From the NCBI GenBank assembly GCA_937900125.1, contig CALCEK010000146.1, positions 1 through 6,397 on the forward strand: 6,397 nt of DNA, in the 5' to 3' direction. Every line of letters begins with the position of its first letter. Position 1 is the stretch's first letter. Both the position numbers and the translations under genes were made by a program. Origin of the DNA: an uncultured Treponema sp. (lineage in GTDB: Bacteria; Spirochaetota; Spirochaetia; Treponematales; Treponemataceae). Of the stretch, positions 1 to 4,908 are shown one piece after another. The notes beneath the pieces were generated by a model. That model saw only the letters and a program-made list of their open reading frames with translations, was not told where the DNA came from and made no database searches.

Positions 1-936
1 AATCATTCTGCGGTCAGAGTGAATGTATGAATTTGATGAATCGAGTGCTATTACCCTTCCGTTTATTACATTCCCAAGGGAATCTTTGTTTTTAATCTCC
101 CACAAAGCACTCCAAGAACCCACATCACTCCAGCCAGCTTCAAGCCTAACAATTTTGCCCTTCTTTGTTTTCTCCATTACGGCATAATCAATTGAATCTG
201 CCTTTATAAGTTCAAAACAACCTCTTTCAAGCCTTATAAAATCCTCATCCACATTTGCCCTTTCAAAAGCCGCCATAGAAAGAGAATACATATCTGGCTC
301 ATAGACATTCAATTCTTCTAAAAAGACCTTTGCTTTAAATACGAAAATTCCACTGTTCCAACAAAAATCTCCGCTTTCAAGAAACTTTTTTGCAGTCTGC
401 TCATCAGGTTTTTCAACAAACTTTTCTAAATCCATTACACCATTTTTTTCGCTATCTCTCTTGCCTTTAACATATCCATAACCAGTAGCAGGAAAAGTTG
501 GAACTATTCCAAAAGTAACAAGACTGTTATTATCGGCTTCCTTAATTGCAATTTTTAATGCATTTGTAAAGGCCGTTTTATCTGCAATAGAATGATCACT
601 TGGCAAAACTATAACGACAGCATCTTCATCAGTCTTCATAGCACAAGAGCAGGCAGCCGCTATGGCTGGTGCCGTATTCTTTGCAACTGGCTCAAGAAGA
701 ATTTTTAAATTATCCACACCAATTTCTTCTAACTGCTGAGCGACCAAAAATCTGTGGCTGGAATTGCAGCATACAATGGGAGAAGAAACATCAAGTTCCG
801 AAAGCCTCAAAAAAGTTTCCTGAATCATTGAATAATTTGTTACAAGGGGAAGAAACTGCTTTGGTTTTTCATTACTGGAAAGAGGCCAGAGCCTAGTTCC
901 ACTCCCACCAGATAAAATAATTGGTATAATAGTCAT
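1..936 (-). CDS. manC: Mannose-1-phosphate guanylyltransferase (GDP-mannose pyrophosphorylase), N-terminal 312 residues, cut by left edge
   Basis: This cytoplasmic enzyme makes GDP-mannose from mannose-1-phosphate and GTP, the donor for mannosylated glycans and a precursor of GDP-fucose and related sugars. The reading frame is open from 936 to base 1 without a stop. The nucleotidyltransferase signature GGSGTRLWPLS is at residues 10-20 with K26 close behind, LPSDH is at about 111-115, the family motif FVEKP at about 173-177, followed by WNSGIF, SIDYAVMEK and GWSDVGSW, all typical of ManC/AlgA/RfbM proteins. The monofunctional form is about 350 residues and the form fused to phosphomannose isomerase about 470; the cut prevents telling them apart. 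The ATG at 936 is preferred because AAGGA lies 6 bases upstream; an in-frame ATG at 942 would have no spacing to it. The same AAGGA overlaps a good -10 box, so the mRNA may begin almost at the ATG. The gene is divergent from the tRNA genes. The function is secure. Confidence 0.93.
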   Translation of the reverse strand, partial: MTIIPIILSGGSGTRLWPLSSNEKPKQFLPLVTNYSMIQETFLRLSELDVSSPIVCCNSSHRFLVAQQLEEIGVDNLKILLEPVAKNTAPAIAAACSCAMKTDEDAVVIVLPSDHSIADKTAFTNALKIAIKEADNNSLVTFGIVPTFPATGYGYVKGKRDSEKNGVMDLEKFVEKPDEQTAKKFLESGDFCWNSGIFVFKAKVFLEELNVYEPDMYSLSMAAFERANVDEDFIRLERGCFELIKADSIDYAVMEKTKKGKIVRLEAGWSDVGSWSALWEIKNKDSLGNVINGRVIALDSSNSYIHSDRRMI

Positions 937-944
937 ATTCATTC

Positions 945-973
945 CTTATATTAAAAAAATGAGAGTTTATCAA
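945..973 (-). promoter_or_regulatory. Predicted sigma70-type promoter of manC
   Basis: On the minus strand TTGATA (973-968) is separated by exactly 17 bases from TATAAG (950-945), each matching the consensus at 5 of 6 positions. A start site 6-8 bases past the -10 box would fall at about 938-936, at or just before the chosen ATG. This is a sequence prediction only. Confidence 0.55.
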
Positions 974-977
974 CTCT
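962..977. repeat. Perfect inverted repeat over the manC -35 box (possible operator)
   Basis: AGAGTT and AACTCT form a perfect 6-base inverted repeat around a 4-base centre, and the centre plus one half contain the TTGATA -35 box of manC. Its place suits a repressor-binding operator. Read as RNA it would be a weak AT-rich hairpin followed by a T run on either strand, but no gene lies upstream that would need a terminator here. Confidence 0.4.
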
Positions 978-1019
978 TTTATCGGCTTTTTTTTTTCTTT
1001 CTTTATTCTTATGTAGGTA

Positions 1020-1048
1020 TTGACAATAAATAGTAAAAATTATATTCT
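1020..1048 (+). promoter_or_regulatory. Predicted promoter of the tRNA-Leu/tRNA-Gly unit
   Basis: A consensus TTGACA at 1020-1025 is followed 17 bases later by TATTCT (1043-1048); TATATT at 1041-1046 is an alternative with 15-base spacing. The predicted start near 1055 lies about 25 bases before the tRNA-Leu 5' end. A pyrimidine/T-rich tract at 987-1010, including ten T in a row at 987-996, lies just upstream where an UP element would be expected in a strong stable-RNA promoter. Confidence 0.6.
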
Positions 1049-1079
1049 TCTATTCCGTAGTTGCTGGGAAGTGTCATTC

Positions 1080-1159
1080 GCGGGAGTGGTGGAATTGGCA
1101 GACACGCCAGACTTAGGATCTGGTGCTTCGGCGTGAGGGTTCAAGTCCCTCCCCCCGCA
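1080..1159 (+). tRNA. tRNA-Leu(UAG), reading CUA/CUN codons
   Basis: The cloverleaf can be folded by eye. The acceptor arm GCGGGAG pairs with CCCCCGC, with one A-C mismatch at the sixth pair. The anticodon stem CCAGA/TCTGG encloses loop CTTAGGA (anticodon UAG). A long variable arm with a CTTCGG loop marks a class II tRNA, and the T arm GAGGG-TTCAAGT-CCCTC is canonical. The discriminator base is A, as expected for leucine. CCA is not encoded and must be added by nucleotidyltransferase. It is the first gene of a two-tRNA transcript. Confidence 0.95.
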
Positions 1160-1170
1160 ATTAATTTTTT

Positions 1171-1242
1171 GCGGAAATAGCTCAGTGGTAGAGCGCCACC
1201 TTGCCAAGGTGGATGTCGCGGGTCCGACTCCCGTTTTCCGCT
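1171..1242 (+). tRNA. tRNA-Gly(GCC)
   Basis: The acceptor stem GCGGAAA/TTTCCGC, D arm GCTC/GAGC and anticodon stem CCACC/GGTGG around TTGCCAA (anticodon GCC) give a clear tRNA-Gly with the usual U discriminator. It lies 11 bases after tRNA-Leu and surely shares its transcript. CCA is not encoded. The T loop reads TCCGACT, so position 55 is C where nearly all elongator tRNAs have U (pseudouridine); the rest of the T arm (GCGGG/CCCGT) is intact. Confidence 0.95.
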
Positions 1243-1250
1243 CTAAACTA

Positions 1251-1287
1251 AAAGCGATTTGGATAGTATCTAAATCGCTTTTTTTTT
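1251..1287 (+). terminator. Rho-independent terminator of the tRNA unit
   Basis: AAAGCGATTT (1251-1260) pairs perfectly with AAATCGCTTT (1272-1281). The stem continues inward with G-T, G-C, A-T and T-A pairs to a 3-base loop at 1266-1268, and a run of nine T (1279-1287) follows. It ends only 17 bases before the tig start codon, so it may also limit read-through into tig. Confidence 0.88.
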
Positions 1288-1304
1288 AACAGAAGAGGTA
1301 TCAA

Positions 1305-2678
1305 GTGCAAATCACAAAAGAAATTACCAAAATTGAAAATTCAGCTGTAAAATTAACCGCCACAATCGCACAAGCGGATGTTTCTGATGGCTACAAAACA
1401 AGCCTTTCTCGTTATGCAAAAAACATTCAAATTCCAGGTTTTAGAAAAGGACACGTTCCTGTTTCAGTTTTAGAGCAAAAATATGGCGAATCTTTAAAAG
1501 CTGAAGTGTTAGGCGACTTAATTGACCAGGCTTTAAATGAAATTCTTCAAGGCGAAGATGCAAAAGATTTCCGTCCTCTCCCCTATGCGCAACCGCGCCT
1601 TGAAAACGATAAAATGCCAGAATTCAACTTGGACAATGATTTGACATTCACGGTCACCTACGATGTATTTCCAAAGGTTGAAGTAAATAATTTTGACGGA
1701 ATCGTCATAAAAGAACCGCAAGTTACAGTCAGTGATTCTGATTTGCAAGATGAATTAAAGTCAATTCAAGAAAGAAATGCCACTGTTCTTGACAAAAAAG
1801 ATGGCGACCCTGTAGAAAAAGATGATATTGTAACCGTTGACTACAAAGAACTAGACGAAAATGGAAGCGTTATTGCAGGTAGCGAACGTGAAAGTTTTGT
1901 TTTTAGAGTAGGTTCTGGAGAAAATATTTACAAATTCGATGATGATGTTATTGGTTTAAAAAAGGACGAATCAAAGGAAATAACAAAAACTTATTCCGCT
2001 GATGAAGACGATGAAGAACTTGCTGGAAAAACCAAAAAGATCAGTGTTACGATAAAAGCAATAAAAGTTCGCAATCTTCCAGAATTAGATGACGACCTTG
2101 CCCAAGATGTAAACGAAAAATACAAAACACTTGACGATTTAAAAGCTGACATTAAAAATAATATGGAAGTTGCAAAAAATCGCAAACTTGAAGAATTAAA
2201 AAAGCAAAGCCTTTTGGAGCAATTAGTCGAAAAAAATCCTATTGAGCTTCCACTTTCAATGGTAAATGCAGAAAAAGAAGCTCGTTGGAGAATGATTGCA
2301 AATCAGTTCCAAACAACGCCACAAGAGCTTGACAAACTGGTTCTTTCTTCTGGGCAAACAAGAGACGAAATGCTTGTTCAATGGGCTGGCGATACAGAAA
2401 AAATGTTAAAAAGTCGGCTTATCCTTGACAAATTATTGTCCGAAAAAAATATTACAGTTACCCCAGAAGAAGTTGAGGCTGAATATTCAAGAATTGCCGA
2501 AGAAGTTGATTCTTCTGTAGAAGAAGTAAAATCTCATTATGAAAGTGCAAAGGAAAAAGAATACCTTATTGACGACATTAAAGAGAAAAAATTGTACGAA
2601 GAACTTTATAAGCAGGTAACAGTGCAAAAAGGCGAAAATGTTGCATTTGCCGATTTGTTCAAAACTGTTGCAAATTAA
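1305..2678 (+). CDS. tig: Trigger factor, ribosome-associated chaperone / prolyl isomerase
   Basis: Trigger factor docks at the ribosomal exit tunnel and shields nascent chains; its central domain is an FKBP-type peptidyl-prolyl isomerase. The 457-residue product has the full three-part architecture: an N-terminal ribosome-binding domain with the signature loop GFRKGHVP at 45-52, an acidic FKBP-like domain at roughly 165-255 (E. coli-like start KDDIVTVDY at 172-180), and a helical C-terminal chaperone domain from about 260 to 440. The length is slightly above the usual 430-450. Translation starts at GTG (1305), chosen because AGAGG at 1294-1298 lies 6 bases upstream and residues from MQITKEI align with the family N-terminus. 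The gene lies between the tRNA terminator and its own terminator at 2735, and no clear promoter is visible in the short space before it. The order tig-clpP-clpX is widely conserved in bacteria. Confidence 0.97.
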   Translation: MQITKEITKIENSAVKLTATIAQADVSDGYKTSLSRYAKNIQIPGFRKGHVPVSVLEQKYGESLKAEVLGDLIDQALNEILQGEDAKDFRPLPYAQPRLENDKMPEFNLDNDLTFTVTYDVFPKVEVNNFDGIVIKEPQVTVSDSDLQDELKSIQERNATVLDKKDGDPVEKDDIVTVDYKELDENGSVIAGSERESFVFRVGSGENIYKFDDDVIGLKKDESKEITKTYSADEDDEELAGKTKKISVTIKAIKVRNLPELDDDLAQDVNEKYKTLDDLKADIKNNMEVAKNRKLEELKKQSLLEQLVEKNPIELPLSMVNAEKEARWRMIANQFQTTPQELDKLVLSSGQTRDEMLVQWAGDTEKMLKSRLILDKLLSEKNITVTPEEVEAEYSRIAEEVDSSVEEVKSHYESAKEKEYLIDDIKEKKLYEELYKQVTVQKGENVAFADLFKTVAN

Positions 2679-2734
2679 AAATGCTATTTTTAGACTTATC
2701 TTTAATGTTTAAAAAATAAAAAAACGCTAAAACG

Positions 2735-2775
2735 CGGAATGCAACAAATAACACTTGTCGCATTCCGTTTTTTTT
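2735..2775 (+). terminator. Rho-independent terminator of tig
   Basis: CGGAATGC (2735-2742) pairs perfectly with GCATTCCG (2760-2767). An inner ACAA/TTGT helix and a 7-base loop complete the hairpin, and eight T follow (2768-2775). It begins 57 bases past the tig stop and separates tig from clpPX as transcription units. Confidence 0.9.
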
Positions 2776-2807
2776 GTATATATTAGTATTTGTAAGTTGA
2801 CAATAAA

Positions 2808-2837
2808 CTTGTTCGGAAACTTCAGTTTCAGAACAGG
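2808..2837. repeat. Imperfect 13-bp palindrome with TTCA loop, member of a local hairpin family
   Basis: The arm at 2808-2820 and the complement of 2825-2837 differ at only two positions (one T-G wobble, one mismatch), around the loop TTCA. No T run follows on either side, so it is not a standard terminator. The 9-mer TGTTCGGAA (2810-2818) recurs in the clpX terminator (4875-4883), and GAACAGG (2831-2837) recurs at 2917-2923, which suggests copies of one dispersed palindromic element. Confidence 0.6.
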
Positions 2838-2845
2838 TTACTTTG

Positions 2846-2948
2846 AAATGCGATGTTTTAAGTCGTGCTATTACAGCGGTTTAAAACTCGTCACCTAGCT
2901 CAATAACAAAGTTATCGAACAGGTCTAATACTTGTAAAACCAGCATTT
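2846..2948 (+). other. Structured segment upstream of clpP: nested inverted repeats
   Basis: AAATGC (2846-2851) and GTTTTA (2855-2860) are complementary, in the right order, to GCATTT (2943-2948) and TAAAAC (2935-2940): a 12-pair closing stem with a 3x2 internal loop. Inside it, 2893-2924 forms a second hairpin: ACCT/AGGT at the base, two more short paired stretches, then ATAAC/GTTAT with an AAA loop. GTTTTAA (2855-2861) can instead pair with TTTAAAAC (2880-2887), so alternative folds exist. I recognise no known riboswitch or small RNA. It could be a regulatory leader if transcription starts upstream, or a protein-binding or repeat-derived segment if the start is near 2967. No coding sequence is seen in the 2679-2966 gap. 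Confidence 0.35.
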
Positions 2949-2960
2949 GTTTTTTACATT
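2932..2960 (+). promoter_or_regulatory. Candidate clpPX promoter
   Basis: TTGTAA (2932-2937, 4 of 6 matches) is followed at 17-base spacing by TACATT (2955-2960, 4 of 6). The predicted start would be near 2967, giving a leader of only about 12 bases before the preferred clpP ATG. Another candidate is TATATT at 2779-2784, next to the tig terminator, which would give a long structured leader. The match is moderate. Confidence 0.35.
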
Positions 2961-2968
2961 TTTGCAAT

Positions 2969-2972
2969 GGAG
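2969..2972 (+). promoter_or_regulatory. Shine-Dalgarno GGAG that decides the clpP start
   Basis: GGAG lies 6 bases before the ATG at 2979 and after the upstream in-frame ATG at 2967, so it can serve only the 2979 start. The 2967 ATG has no Shine-Dalgarno sequence before it. Confidence 0.65.
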
Positions 2973-2978
2973 AATAAA

Positions 2979-3590
2979 ATGAATGAGTATATGAATACCC
3001 TAGTACCAACCGTCATAGAAAGGAGCGGAAACGGCGAGCGTGCCTATGATTTGTATTCGCGTTTGCTAAAAGACCGAATAATTTTTGTTGACGGAGAAAT
3101 CAGAGATGAAACTGCCGACCTTGTTGTAGCACAAATTCTCTACCTTGAAAGTGAAAATCCCGAAAAAGATATAAATATGTATATCAACAGTCCAGGCGGT
3201 TCTGTAACAGCAGGACTTGCAATTTACGACACCATGCAATATGTAAAATGCGATGTTCAAACAATTTGTATGGGGCAGGCGGCAAGTATGGGTGCAATTT
3301 TGCTTGCAGGTGGAACAATCGGAAAACGATACGCACTTCCCTCTAGTCGTGTTATGATTCATCAGCCGTGGGGAGGAGCGCAAGGTCAAGAAAGCGACAT
3401 TGCAATTCAGGCAAAAGAAATTGTTCGGCTAAAAAAATTAAGCATACAATACTTTTCGCAACAAACGGGAAAATCAGAAGAAGAAGTTGCGCGTGATATG
3501 GAGCGCGATTTTTATATGTCTGCCCAAGAAGCTCTTGATTATGGAATTGTAGACCATATAATGAATAGCGTCAAAAAAGGAGAAAAATAA
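2979..3590 (+). CDS. clpP: ATP-dependent Clp protease, proteolytic subunit ClpP
   Basis: ClpP forms a tetradecameric serine-peptidase barrel that degrades proteins unfolded and delivered by ClpX. With the ATG at 2979 the product has 203 residues, close to the usual 195-207. The catalytic triad is intact: Ser103 in GQAASMGA, His128 in MIHQP, Asp177 in MERDFYMSA. The oxyanion-side motif NSPGGSVTAG (about 70-79) and the N-terminal LVPTVIE, which forms the axial gate, are also present. The start is chosen for its GGAG; an ATG at 2967 adds four residues (MENK) but has no Shine-Dalgarno sequence, though it would suit a leaderless transcript from the promoter at 2932-2960. The stop codon overlaps the clpX ATG by one base (TAATG), so the two subunits are co-transcribed and probably translationally coupled. 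Treponemes may have a second ClpP elsewhere; this is the one paired with clpX. Confidence 0.97.
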   Translation: MNEYMNTLVPTVIERSGNGERAYDLYSRLLKDRIIFVDGEIRDETADLVVAQILYLESENPEKDINMYINSPGGSVTAGLAIYDTMQYVKCDVQTICMGQAASMGAILLAGGTIGKRYALPSSRVMIHQPWGGAQGQESDIAIQAKEIVRLKKLSIQYFSQQTGKSEEEVARDMERDFYMSAQEALDYGIVDHIMNSVKKGEK

Positions 3591-4846
3591 TGGGTTTTTT
3601 TGAGAAAAGCGACCACAATCATTGCGCTTTCTGCGGAAATCCCGTAGGCGGAGAGTGTCGTTCTGTAAAATCGCCAAGTGAAGATGTTTTTATTTGCGAA
3701 CAATGTATAACAACGTGCAGAGAAGTGCTTAGTTATGAACAACAAAAACTTTCTGCAATTGATATGAACGAAGTTCCTACTCCAAAAGAATTCAAAGAAT
3801 ACCTTGACCAGTATGTTATTGGACAAGATTATGCAAAAAAAGTTCTTTCTGTTGGGGTTTACAACCATTATAAACAGCTTTCTTCGGCAGTTAGTTTGCA
3901 TCAAGATGTAAAAATTGAAAAATCTAACATTTTGCTTTTAGGACCAACAGGAAGCGGAAAAACGCTTCTTGCAAAAACTTTAGCGCAAAAATTAAATGTT
4001 CCTTTTGCAATCGCAGATGCTACAACGCTCACAGAAGCAGGCTATGTTGGCGAAGACGTGGAAAATGTTCTTTTAAAGCTGATAAATGCTGCAAATGGGG
4101 ATGTCAAAGCGGCGGAACGAGGAATTATTTTTATTGATGAAATTGATAAAATCACTCGAAAAAGTGAAAATACATCGATTACGCGGGACGTTTCTGGTGA
4201 AGGCGTTCAGCAAGCACTTTTGAAAATTCTTGAGGGAACTCATGCCTCCGTTCCTCCGCAGGGTGGCAGAAAACATCCTAATCAAGAGATGATAGATATT
4301 GACACAACAAATATTTTGTTTATTTGCGGTGGAGCTTTTGTTGGACTTGATAAGATTATTGAGCAGCGGCTTTCTACATCATCTATTGGATTTGGTGCAA
4401 CAGGGACTCGCCGAAGCGAAGAAGAGCGAATGGAGCTTTTAAATCAAGTAACATCTGACGATTTAGTTAAATTCGGAATCATTCCAGAACTTATTGGGCG
4501 GCTTCCTATCACTTGTGCATTAAAAGAGTTGAATGTTGACGATTTAAAGCGGATTTTAACTGAACCAAAAAATGCTATAACCAAGCAGTTCCAGTCTAGT
4601 TTTGCAATTGATGATGTTGATTTGAGTTTTAACGATGAGGCTATCTCGGAAATTGCAAATATCGCAATAAAGAGTAAAACAGGTGCTCGTGGCTTACGCG
4701 CAATTGTTGAACGTATTTTGCTAGACATTATGTTTGAAATTCCAAGCATTAAGGGCAAAAAGCAACTTGAAATTACAAAAGATATTGTTTTGCAAAAGAA
4801 AATTCCTCAAGCAGAAATGCTTTTAATTGACCAAAAAACTGCATAA
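3590..4846 (+). CDS. clpX: ATP-dependent Clp protease ATP-binding subunit ClpX
   Basis: ClpX is the hexameric AAA+ unfoldase that recognises tagged or misfolded substrates and threads them into ClpP. The 418-residue product has every expected element: an N-terminal zinc-binding domain with Cys12, Cys15, Cys36 and Cys39 (two CxxC pairs 20 residues apart); Walker A GPTGSGKT at 118-125; pore-1 loop GYVG at 151-154; Walker B ending in DE at 183-184; the RKH pore loop at 227-229; the ClpP-docking loop IGF at 266-268; the arginine finger in GRLP (Arg304); and the sensor-2 motif GARGLR (Arg367). The length matches E. coli ClpX (424). AAGGAG at 3577-3582, inside the end of clpP, lies 7 bases before the ATG. 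The gene overlaps clpP by one base, and its transcript ends at the hairpin at 4867-4908. Nothing suggests loss of function. Confidence 0.98.
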   Translation: MGFFEKSDHNHCAFCGNPVGGECRSVKSPSEDVFICEQCITTCREVLSYEQQKLSAIDMNEVPTPKEFKEYLDQYVIGQDYAKKVLSVGVYNHYKQLSSAVSLHQDVKIEKSNILLLGPTGSGKTLLAKTLAQKLNVPFAIADATTLTEAGYVGEDVENVLLKLINAANGDVKAAERGIIFIDEIDKITRKSENTSITRDVSGEGVQQALLKILEGTHASVPPQGGRKHPNQEMIDIDTTNILFICGGAFVGLDKIIEQRLSTSSIGFGATGTRRSEEERMELLNQVTSDDLVKFGIIPELIGRLPITCALKELNVDDLKRILTEPKNAITKQFQSSFAIDDVDLSFNDEAISEIANIAIKSKTGARGLRAIVERILLDIMFEIPSIKGKKQLEITKDIVLQKKIPQAEMLLIDQKTA

Positions 4847-4866
4847 AACTCCATAAGTTTTGAGCG

Positions 4867-4908
4867 AATAGACCTGTTCGGAAGTTTTTCTAGCAGGTCT
4901 ATTTTTTT
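4867..4908 (+). terminator. Rho-independent terminator of clpPX, overlapping the 3' end of the convergent glycosyltransferase
   Basis: AATAGACCTG (4867-4876) pairs perfectly with CAGGTCTATT (4894-4903). The stem can extend inward through T-G, T-A and a GGAA/TTCT segment to a 4-base loop, and seven T (4902-4908) follow. The hairpin starts 20 bases after the clpX stop. Its 3' arm and T run overlap the stop and last codons of the minus-strand gene. Read from the minus strand no T run follows, so it is probably a terminator in one direction only. Confidence 0.87.

Noticed and set aside
669..896. Plus-strand 75-codon open frame
   Set aside because: It lies wholly opposite the well-supported manC coding frame, has no Shine-Dalgarno sequence and its protein resembles nothing. 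Other short frames opposite or out of phase with tig, clpP, clpX and the glycosyltransferase (for example 3066-3389, 3539-3904, 4945-5250, 5858-6040) were rejected on the same grounds.
961..1010. Intrinsic terminator in the manC/tRNA spacer
   Set aside because: The 6-bp AT-rich hairpin and nearby T runs look terminator-like, but no transcript would arrive from upstream on the plus strand. The hairpin coincides with the manC -35 box, so an operator is the better reading.
2797..2825. Promoter using TTGACA at 2797-2802
   Set aside because: No -10-like hexamer occurs 15-19 bases downstream; the space is taken by a palindrome. Kept only as an observation on a repeated 11-mer.
4867..4903. Bidirectional terminator also serving the minus-strand glycosyltransferase
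   Set aside because: The stem would form on either strand, but the minus strand has no T run after it (the next bases read CGCTCAAAAC), so intrinsic termination in that direction is not supported.
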